Part shown: positions 1 to 8,389 of the stretch, in pieces
Layout of the letters: every line of letters starts with the position of its first letter
Numbering within the stretch: position 1 is the stretch's first letter
NCBI RefSeq assembly: GCF_900112065.1
Contig: NZ_FOKE01000004.1
Span: 594,611 to 658,610, forward strand
DNA: 64,000 nucleotides
Direction of reading: 5' to 3'
Origin: Cohnella sp. OV330
Lineage (GTDB): Bacteria; Bacillota; Bacilli; Paenibacillales; Paenibacillaceae
Program-made: the position numbers and the translations under genes
Notes under the pieces: generated by a model
Told to the model about the DNA's origin: nothing
The model's input: only the letters and a program-made list of their open reading frames with translations
Database searches by the model: none

Positions 1-766
1 TGACCTGCCGGTACCAATAATAGCCCGAGGAGACGCCGGCGCTCTGAGAAGGCGCTTTCAGTTCGGCGAACGCCGAATTTTCCGGGAAGTCGTCGCCGAG
101 TTCGCTATAGGCGACGCGTCCGTCGTTATCCAAAATGAGATGGTACGTATGCTTGCTGACGCCGTCCAGGTCGAGAATGCTCTGCGTGAGCTTGAAGCCC
201 GATTCGACGTAAATGTACGCATCCTGCCGATCCGGCAGGTCGACCTTGCGAAGCGCGGAGAGCACGTACTGGTCGTTAAAGCGGTCGTTGCTCACATGCG
301 GGCCGAAATACGTAATGCCATAGTAGGAAGCGAGCACGGGCAGACGGTCCAAATCGAACGAATCCTTGACGCCCGACGATTCGAAGAGCATCGACCGGTC
401 CTTTTGAAAGTAATACATCGTCAGCCCGATGTTTGGGTTCGTAAAGGTAATGAGATTAAGCTGATATTTGATCTGGTCGGTCAGTTCGCTTCTCGCATAC
501 GGCTCGTCCGCGGTCATGAACGCCTCCAGCTGCCGGCCGATATCCCCTGCGAAGGCGAGCTGCTGCGATACGTGATTCAGGTTGCCGAGCGTGCTTTCCA
601 GGGACAGCTCGACTTGCTTCAGATTGCTCTGGATGCCTGCCGTCAGTTTTTTGTCCAAAATGGACGCGATCGTGTTGTAAGACAAGTAGCAGGTAAAAAC
701 GAAAGGAATCAAGGTCGCGGCGGCAAACAAAAATAAAATCCGATTTTTGAGCGTGAGTCGCTCCAC
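1..766 (-). CDS. Sensor histidine kinase, YesM type (partial, runs off left edge)
   Basis: Only the N-terminal 255 residues are inside the window. The protein starts with a short basic stretch and one hydrophobic membrane segment (about residues 9-30), followed by an extracellular domain of the Cache-like kind seen in YesM-family sensor kinases; the HAMP and kinase domains would lie to the left. I chose the GTG at 766 because AGGGAGG stands just upstream (774-780 region) and the overlapping ATG one base away hits a stop after 19 codons. It is transcribed towards the left edge; the GH127 gene lies immediately upstream in the same direction. The family usually senses an extracytoplasmic sugar signal and phosphorylates a YesN/AraC-type response regulator, which should lie to the left. 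Family assignment rests on the membrane topology and extracellular segment only. Confidence 0.75.
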   Translation of the reverse strand, partial: MERLTLKNRILFLFAAATLIPFVFTCYLSYNTIASILDKKLTAGIQSNLKQVELSLESTLGNLNHVSQQLAFAGDIGRQLEAFMTADEPYARSELTDQIKYQLNLITFTNPNIGLTMYYFQKDRSMLFESSGVKDSFDLDRLPVLASYYGITYFGPHVSNDRFNDQYVLSALRKVDLPDRQDAYIYVESGFKLTQSILDLDGVSKHTYHLILDNDGRVAYSELGDDFPENSAFAELKAPSQSAGVSSGYYWYRQV

Positions 767-854
767 ATCCGTCCCTCCCTTCACGGGCGCTGTCCGCAGC
801 GAGCCCGAAAGTCCCCGGGAACTCTCCCAGGGACCTTCGGATCGAGCATCGGGA

Positions 855-2801
855 TCAAGAATGCCGCAGCCAGACGTTCATCTCGCCGGGCTCGCGGTTG
901 CCCCACAGGTAGTAGGGGACGGCCTTGATGCGGACGGCTTTCTTTTGCTTGCTGAACGGACGATAAGGAAGGCCTTCCTCCCAGCCGGCAACGTCCGTGA
1001 CGAAGCCGTCCCCTTCGACGACGACGCAGCCGCCGAGCAGCTCGGACGTCTGCCGCTCCGACAGGCGCGGCGCCTCGGCCAGCGACAGGGAGGCCAGCGG
1101 CGTGCCGTTGTCCGCTTCTTCCACGCAGTAGACGAGCGGTCCCCGTTGGATGGCGGCTTTGCCCGCGTCCGCGCGAATGAGCGGATTCGCGGCGACGAGC
1201 GCCGCTTGGATCGGCAGCAGCCAAGATACTTGATCGCCTTCGCGCCATGCGCGGTCGACGAGCGCGTAGCCCCGATCGACGCGGTAGTCGAGCGGCTCTC
1301 CGTTCACGTGCAGCATCGGGCGCTCGCCGTTGAACCTGTTCGGGATGCGGAGCGCGAGCTCGAACGCAACTTCGGCGCCTTCCGGGCACGCCGGCAGAGA
1401 CACGTCGAACTCGACCTTGCCGTCCCAAGGCAGCGCCGACCGCTGCGTCAGCGCGACCTTGCGGCCTTGCGTTTCAAACGAGATCTCGCTGCCGATAAAC
1501 AAGTGGACGCGGACCGAACGACTGTCTTCGGACACGTCGTAAATGTAATCGTCCAGCGAGCCGATCAAGCGGGCGACGTTCGGCGGGCAGCAGGAGCACC
1601 CGAACCACTTCTGCCGCACCGGCTTCACATGGTGCCGGTCCGGATTTTTAACGCTCGCTTCCGGCCATACCTCAAGCGGGTTGACGTAAAAGAAATGCTT
1701 GCCGTCCTTCGCCATGCTGCCGAGCACGTTGTTGTAGAGCGCCCGCTCCATGACGTCGGCGTATTCGCTCTTCGCTTCCAGCTGGAGCATTCTGCGCGCC
1801 CAGAAGATCAGGCCGATCGATGCGCAAGTCTCCGCATAGACGGTATCGTTGGGCAGATCGTGGTCGAACGTAAACGCTTCGCCCAGATGCGTCGCGCCGA
1901 TCCCGCCGGTGATGTACATCTGCTTGCCCGTCGTATTCGCCCACAGCCGTTCGCAGGCCTCGCGCAGTCCGACATCGCCGTTCAAGCGGGCGAGGTCGGC
2001 CATTGCCGTATACAGGTACACCGCCCGAACGGCGTGTCCCACGGCGACCGGCTGCTCGCGAACCGGGAGATGGCTCTGATAAACCTCCAGATTCGGCGCC
2101 CCCTGCGACCAAATATTTTTGCGGCCGCGGCGCTCCCACTCTTCGTTGTAATAGCTCGGCTGGCTCCCGCGTTCGTCGATGAAAAATTGGCTCAGCTTTA
2201 GGTAGCGCTCTTCCCCGGTCGCCGCATGCAGCTTGACGAGCGCGAGCTCGACCTCGGGATGTCCGCAGTACGCGCGCATTTGCCCCGGCTTCGTCCCGAA
2301 CAAGCCGTCGATCAGGTCGGCGAACCGGCAGGCGATGTCGATCAGCTTGCGCTTGCCCGTCGCCTCGCAATAAGCCGCCGCGGCTTCGAACAGATGGCCC
2401 GCGCAGTACAGCTCGTGCGCTTCGTACAGATTCGTCCACGCCCTGCCGGGCTCCTGAATCGTGAAGTACGTGTTCAGATAGCCGTCATCTCGCTGGGCTT
2501 GGCCGATCAGGTCGATCGCTTCGTCGGCGATTCGCTCGAGCGCCGGGTCGGGGCGGCGCCGAAGCGAATACGCGACCGCCTCCAGCCATTTATACAGGTC
2601 GCTGTCCTGGAAGATCCAGCCCCCGAATTCGCCTTCCTCCAAGCCTGCGGCGATCCGGAAATTGCGAATCGAATAGCTCGGCTCGGCGTCCTCGATCCGG
2701 TCGTTCAACGCTTCCCATTGATAAGGGATCACCGTGCCGCGAACGAGCTCGATATAATCGTTCCAAAATCCGTCGTTGATTTGGACCTTCGGATGATGCA
2801 T
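855..2801 (-). CDS. GH127 beta-L-arabinofuranosidase
   Basis: 648-residue protein of the GH127 (former DUF1680) family, which removes terminal beta-L-arabinofuranose by a cysteine-nucleophile, zinc-assisted mechanism. Seen: the (alpha/alpha)6-barrel signature GWIFQDSDLYKW near residue 61, YAETCAS with Glu324 and Cys326, and GCSCCPPN with Cys402/Cys404/Cys405. These correspond to Glu338, Cys340, Cys415 and nucleophile Cys417 of Bifidobacterium HypBA1. No signal peptide, so it probably acts in the cytoplasm on imported oligosaccharides. Full family length. The divergent AraC-type gene starting at 2931 is its likely regulator. The partial sensor kinase follows downstream. Confidence 0.9.
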   Translation of the reverse strand: MHHPKVQINDGFWNDYIELVRGTVIPYQWEALNDRIEDAEPSYSIRNFRIAAGLEEGEFGGWIFQDSDLYKWLEAVAYSLRRRPDPALERIADEAIDLIGQAQRDDGYLNTYFTIQEPGRAWTNLYEAHELYCAGHLFEAAAAYCEATGKRKLIDIACRFADLIDGLFGTKPGQMRAYCGHPEVELALVKLHAATGEERYLKLSQFFIDERGSQPSYYNEEWERRGRKNIWSQGAPNLEVYQSHLPVREQPVAVGHAVRAVYLYTAMADLARLNGDVGLREACERLWANTTGKQMYITGGIGATHLGEAFTFDHDLPNDTVYAETCASIGLIFWARRMLQLEAKSEYADVMERALYNNVLGSMAKDGKHFFYVNPLEVWPEASVKNPDRHHVKPVRQKWFGCSCCPPNVARLIGSLDDYIYDVSEDSRSVRVHLFIGSEISFETQGRKVALTQRSALPWDGKVEFDVSLPACPEGAEVAFELALRIPNRFNGERPMLHVNGEPLDYRVDRGYALVDRAWREGDQVSWLLPIQAALVAANPLIRADAGKAAIQRGPLVYCVEEADNGTPLASLSLAEAPRLSERQTSELLGGCVVVEGDGFVTDVAGWEEGLPYRPFSKQKKAVRIKAVPYYLWGNREPGEMNVWLRHS

Positions 2802-2930
2802 GGCCGTCCACCTCTTCTTATATAAATTGACTCTTCATGTTTACGAGTTTATTCTTTTTTATATGGAGACGACAGGAACAGATTAAGCATGATCTTATAC
2901 AAATTGAGACTGATCGCGGAGGTCGATCCC

Positions 2931-3794
2931 TTGAGCGAAATCGACATCGTCGAACTTCGAACGCCGCCGGTCCCTTATTATTGGGAATCCGGCCGCTCGG
3001 ATTTTCGCGTCGGAGACCGGCATCCGAACCGGCGAAATCTGGGCTTGTACGATCTGCTGCTCGTGGAGCGCGGCGCGCTGTACATCGGGGAGAACGGCGT
3101 CGAATGGACGCTGCGAAAAGGAGATACGCTGCTGCTGCTGCCGGACGGGGAGCATTATTCGGTCCAGCCTTGCGATCAGGAGACCGTCTTCTATTGGATT
3201 CACTTCGAGCACGACTACTGGCAGCGAGGGGCGCATGCCGCGAAGCCGGACGGCTCGCTCCCGTCTTCGATGCCGTTCAGCAATCCGTACGCGATCCGCA
3301 TTCCGAAGCACTTCACCCTGCCGAATCCGGTTGCTTTCGAGCTATGCCGACAGCTGCTAGGGCTGACGGTGGGCGATTCGTTCTGGGAGGAGCGGTCCTT
3401 GTTCGCGAAGCTGCTGTCCCTGCTGGAGGACGGCGCGCTCGGCCATTCCGTCCCGCCTGCCATTCGCCTCGCTGAGAAGACGGCCGCTTATATTCAGCAG
3501 CATTACCAGGAAGAGATCACGAACGAGTCGCTTGCCGAAGCGCTTCACTTTCACTCCACCTACATCGTTCGCTGCATGAAGCAGAAGTACGGCATGACGC
3601 CGGTTCATTACTTGCTCGAATTCCGCCTTGAGCGCGCGAAGCGCCTTCTTTTGACCACGGAATGGTCGGTGGAGCGGATCGCCGAAGAAGTCGGTTTCCG
3701 CTACGCGCCTTACTTCTCGACCTGCTTCAAGCGCCAGGCCGGCTTGACCCCTGCTCTGTTCCGCAAGTATTATTGCCGAGTCGGTCCCGAATAA
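2931..3794 (+). CDS. AraC-family transcriptional regulator
   Basis: AraC/XylS regulator with an N-terminal cupin-like sensor half (FRVGDRH, LLLVERGALYIGENG, YSVQPCDQETVFYWIHF) and a C-terminal double HTH (about the last 100 residues, ending HTH2 YAPYFSTCFKRQAGLTPALF). I place the start at the TTG at 2931, because GGAGG at 2918-2922 sits 8 bases upstream. The in-frame ATG at 2889 has no ribosome binding site. The gene is divergent from the GH127 gene and probably activates it in response to an arabinose-type oligosaccharide (inference from position). Confidence 0.88.
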   Translation: MSEIDIVELRTPPVPYYWESGRSDFRVGDRHPNRRNLGLYDLLLVERGALYIGENGVEWTLRKGDTLLLLPDGEHYSVQPCDQETVFYWIHFEHDYWQRGAHAAKPDGSLPSSMPFSNPYAIRIPKHFTLPNPVAFELCRQLLGLTVGDSFWEERSLFAKLLSLLEDGALGHSVPPAIRLAEKTAAYIQQHYQEEITNESLAEALHFHSTYIVRCMKQKYGMTPVHYLLEFRLERAKRLLLTTEWSVERIAEEVGFRYAPYFSTCFKRQAGLTPALFRKYYCRVGPE

Positions 3795-3797
3795 GAA

Positions 3798-3836
3798 AAC
3801 AAGCTTCCGGGCGACAACCCCCGGAAGCTTGTTTTT
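3798..3836. terminator. Rho-independent terminator, probably bidirectional
   Basis: Perfect 13-bp stem ACAAGCTTCCGGG / CCCGGAAGCTTGT with an 8-base loop. It is followed by five T on the plus strand and preceded by A residues, so it can also serve the minus strand. It lies between the convergent AraC gene and the GNAT gene. Confidence 0.9.
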
Positions 3837-3904
3837 GCGCTTATCGCCCGACGGCGTCCGTCGCGCATTCACCATGAAGAAGTTTAGCACCAACATTTGT
3901 ACCG

Positions 3905-4786
3905 TCAGCCTTTTTCCGCGCCGGACGTGCCGTAGACGAGCTGCGGCATGCCTGGATTCGCGTTGACCCCCAGATACATCCGGCAAAACGTACGCTGGAT
4001 TCGGAACCCGGCTATTTCCGCCATTTGAATGCCATGAACGTTCGGACAAGGCAGATCGAAAAAAACTTTGCCTCCCCCGACGCTGGACAGCAGTGACGCG
4101 AGCAACGTCTCGGCGGCTTGGACGTCCGATGCCGCCCACGGTCCGATCTGCACCGCCTCATAGCCTTGATGGGCCATCAAATACCCTGTTATTCCGCGAT
4201 CGTCCCGCGTCACGAAGGCGTATATATGTTCCCGCGCCCGCAATCGCTTGAGGACGGTTCTTCGATCCGCGCCGAATATCGCCGCGTCGTAGACCGCGAT
4301 CTCTTCCAGATCCGCTTCCGTTAACGACCGGACCTCGCCCCGATATTCGGAAGCAGTAGCGCCCTTCGACTCGCGTTTGGACGGCGACGCCTCCAGCTCG
4401 TATCTGCGAACGTCGTACTCCTCCGCGAATCCGAGCGGGACATAAACCTTTTTCCCCATCGCCGTGGCGTCCAGCTTGATGCAGCGCACGCCTTGGTCGC
4501 GCAGATGTCGAATGCCCAGCTGAAGCAGCTGCGTCGCGATGCCTCTCCCCCGATCGTCCGGATGCACCAATACCATGCCGATCCAGCCGAAGCGATCGCC
4601 GTAACGGATCGTCGTCATCGTCGCAGCCTCTTTGCCGTCGTACTCGGCCAGAAAACAGCCTTCTCGGTCGTAGAAGAGGTAGTCCTGCCAATCCCGATCC
4701 GTCTGGTTCCAGCCTGCGATATTTTTGAGCGTCATCGCGAATGGGATGTCGCGCTCGGACAGCTCGCGGACTCGGAGCCCGTTCAT
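3905..4786 (-). CDS. GNAT-family N-acetyltransferase
   Basis: 293-residue protein with an N-terminal GNAT fold: HPDDRGRGIATQLLQ (about residues 76-90) is the acetyl-CoA pyrophosphate-binding motif A, followed by YVPLGF. The second half (RGEVRSLTEADLEEIAVYDAAIFGADR...) looks like the C-terminal domain of two-domain GNAT proteins of the YitH/putative acetyltransferase type. Its start overlaps the stop of the upstream creatininase-like gene by ATGA (4783-4786), so the two are translationally coupled. Substrate unknown; coupling suggests an amine or amide-derived compound, but that is a guess. Confidence 0.85.
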   Translation of the reverse strand: MNGLRVRELSERDIPFAMTLKNIAGWNQTDRDWQDYLFYDREGCFLAEYDGKEAATMTTIRYGDRFGWIGMVLVHPDDRGRGIATQLLQLGIRHLRDQGVRCIKLDATAMGKKVYVPLGFAEEYDVRRYELEASPSKRESKGATASEYRGEVRSLTEADLEEIAVYDAAIFGADRRTVLKRLRAREHIYAFVTRDDRGITGYLMAHQGYEAVQIGPWAASDVQAAETLLASLLSSVGGGKVFFDLPCPNVHGIQMAEIAGFRIQRTFCRMYLGVNANPGMPQLVYGTSGAEKG

Positions 4787-5532
4787 TGCCCGGCCTTGCG
4801 AGCGTTCTTCGCCCTGACCTGCTCCGTGATCCGATCCACTTCTTCGAGGTACTTGATCCCTTCCTGCAGCATGAGCTCCAACACCTTGCTCCCTTTCTCC
4901 GCGGTCGCGTCCTCAGGGAAGCCCCAATACCCGTCTGGCGTAATATCGCCGACGTCGAAATAATCCATGAACGCCTGTGGCACGAATGCCGGATCCTCTT
5001 GCCGTTGGATGTCCGCGACATATTCCGGGTGAAGATGAAGCATCAGCGAGGTCTCCATCTCGCCTGCGTGAATGTCGTTTTGAACATGGTTAAATATCTC
5101 GTGATATCTCGGTCTGGCCACTTCGCCGGCATAGAGCAGAATGACCTGGAATTCCCCGAGCTCCCGGTTCAAATTCCGAACCGTGGGCTTGATGATCCAG
5201 TTGCCGCCGTGGAAGTTCGCGATGATCAGCTTGCCGAAGCCTGAAAACCGCAAAGACTCGGCGATATCCCGGAGCACCAGCGCAAGCGTGTCCGACTTGA
5301 GATAGACCGTTCCTTTGCCCTTCCGATGCTCGATGGACGAGGAGATCGCGACCGCAGGCAGCAAATAAGCGTCGAGCGCCTCCGCCAATTTTCTCGCATA
5401 GCGTTCGGCGAAGATCGTATCCGTCCCGACCGGCAGGTGACTGCCATGCTGCTCGGTAGCGCCTACCGGAAGCACGGCGACCCGGCAATCCGACGCTTCG
5501 AAATCTCTTTTCGTATGATAGACGGTCAGCAT
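4783..5532 (-). CDS. Creatininase-family amidohydrolase
   Basis: 249-residue member of the creatininase superfamily (metal-dependent amide-ring hydrolases such as creatinine amidohydrolase, MftE, ArfB). Seen: VLPVGATEQHGSHLPVGTD with metal-binding Glu/His, ANFHGGN, and HAGEMETS carrying the Glu that closes the metal site. The start is the ATG at 5532, preceded by AAAGGAGG at ideal spacing and by a promoter at 5554-5582; the longer upstream extension lacks a ribosome binding site. First gene of a two-gene operon with the GNAT gene. Divergent from the ABC operon at 5710. The specific substrate cannot be read from the sequence. Confidence 0.88.
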   Translation of the reverse strand: MLTVYHTKRDFEASDCRVAVLPVGATEQHGSHLPVGTDTIFAERYARKLAEALDAYLLPAVAISSSIEHRKGKGTVYLKSDTLALVLRDIAESLRFSGFGKLIIANFHGGNWIIKPTVRNLNRELGEFQVILLYAGEVARPRYHEIFNHVQNDIHAGEMETSLMLHLHPEYVADIQRQEDPAFVPQAFMDYFDVGDITPDGYWGFPEDATAEKGSKVLELMLQEGIKYLEEVDRITEQVRAKNARKAGQ

Positions 5533-5553
5533 GAAAACGCCTCCTTTCATCTC

Positions 5554-5582
5554 ATTATGAGAGGCGTCTTCCCCACATCCAA
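5554..5582 (-). promoter_or_regulatory. SigA-type promoter of the creatininase-GNAT operon
   Basis: On the minus strand TTGGAT (5577-5582) and CATAAT (5554-5559) are separated by exactly 17 bases, about 20 bases before the AAAGGAGG of the creatininase gene. Confidence 0.6.
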
Positions 5583-5640
5583 TGGTCCATTTTTTATGTT
5601 TTATAGGGCATTTATATACAAGCCGATTCGAACTTATCGT

Positions 5641-5691
5641 TTGACGAAGCATAGACTGGATGTTATATTGTGCATATACGATATACACAAT
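5641..5691 (+). promoter_or_regulatory. Promoter plus GntR/YtrA-type operator
   Basis: TTGACG (5641-5646), 17-base spacer and TATATT (5664-5669) form a strong SigA promoter for the ABC-permease-GntR operon. A 25-base inverted repeat, ATTGTG (5667-5672) and CACAAT (5686-5691) with further symmetry in the ATATA stretch between, overlaps the -10 box and the expected transcription start. That is the right place for autorepression by the operon's own GntR protein. Confidence 0.7.
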
Positions 5692-5709
5692 CTTAAAAGG
5701 AGGCACGTC

Positions 5710-6564
5710 ATGCTTGCATTGGATATTCAGAACCTAAACAAGAAATACGACCATTTCCAGTTGAAAAACGTCACGTTCCAGCTTGAAAAAGGCTATATCA
5801 TGGGGTTTATCGGCGCTAACGGCGCAGGGAAAACGACGACGATCAAGTCGATCCTGAACATGATCCAACTGGATAGCGGCGATGTGCGTATCATGGGCAA
5901 ACGCATGGCCGAACACGAGCTGGAGCTGAAGCAAGACATCGGATGCGCGTTCGGCGGCATCGAATTTTATACGCGAAGCAAAATCGGCAAGTTGACCGAA
6001 GTCATTAAGCCATTTTATAAAAATTGGGACGACGATACGTATTACGGTTATTTAAAAAGATTCAAATTGGACGAAAATAAAAAAATAGCCGAATTGTCGA
6101 CCGGCATGAAAGTCAAATACAATTTGGCCATCGCCTTGTCGCACGGCGCGAAGCTGCTCATTCTCGACGAACCGACCAGCGGACTCGATCCGGTCGCGAG
6201 GGACGATTTGCTGGATATTTTCCAGACGCTCGTCATAGACGGCGAGATCAGCATTCTTTTCTCGACGCATATCACGTCGGATTTGGAGAAGTGCGCGGAC
6301 TTCATTACTTACATCGATAACGGACAGATTATTAACAGCGCAGACAAAGAGGAATTCAAAGCGTCCTACCGCTTGCTGAACGGCAAGGAGAGCGAGCTGG
6401 GCCAGGTGAAAGACAAACTTATTTCCTATAAAATCAATTCCTTCGGCTTTACGGGACTCATTCACGCGAAAGACTTCGATCCGGCATCCGAAATAAGATC
6501 CGCCTTGCCGACTCTCGAGGAGATTATGGTTTACTTTGCGAAAAAGGAGGAAGCGTATGTATAA
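5710..6564 (+). CDS. ABC transporter ATP-binding protein (YtrB-like)
   Basis: 284-residue ABC ATPase. Walker A GANGAGKT at residues 35-42, a signature variant LSTGMKVK, Walker B LLILDEPTSGLD and a following STH switch histidine. The C-terminal extension of about 70 residues is typical of ATPases that pair with ABC-2-type permeases. The start is ATG 5710 behind AAAAGGAGG. The stop overlaps the start of the permease gene (6557), so the subunits are coupled. With the GntR gene at the end of the operon it resembles the ytr/antibiotic-stress type of exporter in Bacillus. The cargo is unknown. Confidence 0.9.
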   Translation: MLALDIQNLNKKYDHFQLKNVTFQLEKGYIMGFIGANGAGKTTTIKSILNMIQLDSGDVRIMGKRMAEHELELKQDIGCAFGGIEFYTRSKIGKLTEVIKPFYKNWDDDTYYGYLKRFKLDENKKIAELSTGMKVKYNLAIALSHGAKLLILDEPTSGLDPVARDDLLDIFQTLVIDGEISILFSTHITSDLEKCADFITYIDNGQIINSADKEEFKASYRLLNGKESELGQVKDKLISYKINSFGFTGLIHAKDFDPASEIRSALPTLEEIMVYFAKKEEAYV

Positions 6565-7210
6565 TTTATTGGTAAAAGACTTCAAATTAGGCGTAAATCC
6601 GTGGTACTTGGCGATGCCCGTGCTGACAGGCGCGTTGATGCTCGTCCCCGGCTGGATTTATTTCCTTGTTCTCTTGTATTTTTGCTGGATTACGATTCCG
6701 AACATGTTTGCCGGATTTCGCACGCACAACGATCTGATGTTTACCGCGATCATGCCCGTCACCAAAAAAGACATGGTCAAAGCAAGAGTGCTCGTTATCG
6801 TCTGCCTGGAGCTGTTGCATTTCGCATTTGCGATCCTCTTCGGCGCGATCAACCGTTTCTTGTATCCGAATTTTGAATATTACTTCTTTGCCCCGACGGT
6901 CGGTTTTTTGGGATTATGCTTCGTCATGCTGGCGATTTTTAATCTCGTCTTCTTTCCGATCTATTTTAAAACGGCGTACAAACACGGCAATGCGGCGATT
7001 GCTTCGATTACCGCAGCGATGCTTTTTGCCGCCGGCGCGCAATGGTTAGGAATCGCCAACGCAGACGTGTCGACCGTGATTAACGATACCGGTACCGGCC
7101 ATCTTGCGGCTCAATCGTCCGTTCTTATCGCAGGGATCGCGATATTCGCTTTATTCACGATGGCGGCATACCGCATGGCAGTGCGACATTTCCTGAAAGT
7201 GGAGCTATGA
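6557..7210 (+). CDS. ABC-2-type permease
   Basis: 217-residue membrane protein with six probable transmembrane segments, for example around PWYLAMPVLTGALMLVP, IYFLVLLYFCWITIP, FAFAILFGAI and GFLGLCFVMLAIF. It matches the small ABC-2 permeases that pair with YtrB-like ATPases. The start is ATG 6557 behind AAAAAGGAGG (6541-6550). The upstream ATPase overlaps by 8 bases and the GntR gene overlaps its stop, so all three are translationally coupled. Confidence 0.85.
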   Translation: MYNLLVKDFKLGVNPWYLAMPVLTGALMLVPGWIYFLVLLYFCWITIPNMFAGFRTHNDLMFTAIMPVTKKDMVKARVLVIVCLELLHFAFAILFGAINRFLYPNFEYYFFAPTVGFLGLCFVMLAIFNLVFFPIYFKTAYKHGNAAIASITAAMLFAAGAQWLGIANADVSTVINDTGTGHLAAQSSVLIAGIAIFALFTMAAYRMAVRHFLKVEL

Positions 7211-7578
7211 TGAACGTAGCGATCTCAAGCAGTTCCGAAAAACCGATTTATCAGCAGCTGTTCGAACAGATCAGCGCTCAAATCTTGAAGGGCGAGCTCC
7301 CAAGCGGCTATTGTTTGCCTCCGATCCGTCAGGCGGCTCAGGAGCTGCAGATTAGCGTCATTACCGTTAAAAAAGCATGGGAGGAGCTCGAACGGAGCCG
7401 GTTGATCCATACCATCACGGGCAAAGGCTGTTTCGTGGCCGAATTCACGAACGAGGAGATGCTCCGCATGCGAAACGAGATGATATCGAAGCAGATGGCC
7501 ATCGACGCCTCGTACTACAAGTCGTTCGGTCTCACCTTGGAGGAAGTCATCGCGATGATGAAGGAGATCTATCAATAG
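7207..7578 (+). CDS. GntR-family regulator, YtrA subfamily
   Basis: 123-residue protein: N-terminal winged HTH (PIYQQLFEQISAQILKGELP, LPPIRQAAQELQISVITVKKAWEELE) and only a short C-terminal dimerisation helix, the hallmark of the YtrA subfamily. It starts in ATGATGA overlap with the permease stop. In Bacillus-type ytr operons the GntR gene usually comes first; here it is last, so repression must act back on the promoter at 5641-5691, where an inverted repeat overlaps the -10 box. Confidence 0.88.
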   Translation: MMNVAISSSSEKPIYQQLFEQISAQILKGELPSGYCLPPIRQAAQELQISVITVKKAWEELERSRLIHTITGKGCFVAEFTNEEMLRMRNEMISKQMAIDASYYKSFGLTLEEVIAMMKEIYQ

Positions 7579-7581
7579 CGT

Positions 7582-8205
7582 TCAAGCGAGAAAAATTTCT
7601 TTCAATTCTTCCGCGGTTTCTTTAATGAATTGATTCACCTTCTGGGCGGTGAAGTAGATCGGTTGGATGCGGGGTTCTTGGCCGGGGTCGTTCAGCCATT
7701 CCGATTTTTGGCGGCTATATGCGACGACCTCCTCCCTTGTCACCAGGTACTCCAAGGCAAACCCTTTTGCTGTAGAAAGTCTCTGAAGCAAATTCCTAGC
7801 GTCCATCGATCTTTGAAGCTCGAATTCAACTTGACTGACTTCCCGGGTAAAGATGCTTCGGAGAACTCCTCCACCTGCTGCTTCGGTACATTCCCGTTCA
7901 AATTCGGCATACAAAGTATCTGTCCATCTCACATCCGTATAGATGTGCGTAAAATAGCCCAGCACAAAGTCCTGCCATGCCGGCTCCGGGCGTTGGGACG
8001 AATAGGCATTAAATTGGCGAACGATCCATACCTTCTCGGGAAGCATCCCGTTTTGAACGAAATGCGTCTCGCCTTTTTCTTCTCTGGAGATTTGCCCTCT
8101 TACGTGAACGGCATCCGGGGCGATGCTGCCCAGAAGAAGGTCCGGCGAAGGGTTTCCGTCGAACATGAGATCCGATATCGCAAAATGGACCATGGGCCAT
8201 GGCAT
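7582..8205 (-). CDS. Zinc-dependent phospholipase C-like / uncharacterised protein
   Basis: 207 residues. MPWPMVHFAIS at the start, LLGSIAPDAVHVRG (about residue 30) and GYFTHIYTDVRW (about residue 85) resemble the metal-binding His/Asp pattern of small proteins annotated as zinc-dependent phospholipase C family. No signal peptide, so it is likely cytoplasmic. The start is ATG 8205, 7 bases behind GGAGG; the TTG five codons upstream would place the GGAGG inside the coding region. It is convergent with the GntR gene, with three bases between the stops. The family label is moderate; function unknown. Confidence 0.6.
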   Translation of the reverse strand: MPWPMVHFAISDLMFDGNPSPDLLLGSIAPDAVHVRGQISREEKGETHFVQNGMLPEKVWIVRQFNAYSSQRPEPAWQDFVLGYFTHIYTDVRWTDTLYAEFERECTEAAGGGVLRSIFTREVSQVEFELQRSMDARNLLQRLSTAKGFALEYLVTREEVVAYSRQKSEWLNDPGQEPRIQPIYFTAQKVNQFIKETAEELKEIFLA

Positions 8206-8305
8206 TTGAAACGCCTCCAATAACTACAATCCAGATATTCCTATTTTATTAGTCATATTACAAGACAAGCAATATTGAATGGCTGCGTTCAAACTAAAGA
8301 AACGG

Positions 8306-8352
8306 CAAAGACGCGGTTCCGCTTCGCTACATGAAGCAGAATCGCGTCTTTG
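8306..8352. terminator. Stem-loop, probable terminator
   Basis: CAAAGACGCG (8306-8315) pairs perfectly with CGCGTCTTTG (8343-8352), with an inner GCTTC/GAAGC pairing. It lies just after the stop of the FAD oxidoreductase gene (minus strand). The trailing T run on the minus strand is interrupted, so termination strength is uncertain. Confidence 0.6.
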
Positions 8353-8389
8353 AATTTGTAAGGTGGTTAAGCAGGGCCCGGGGGCCGGA

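Noticed and set aside
747..2201. Long plus-strand open frame of 484 codons
   Set aside because: Antisense shadow of the GH127 gene; Arg/Ala/Val-rich, no ribosome binding site, while the opposite strand carries conserved catalytic motifs.
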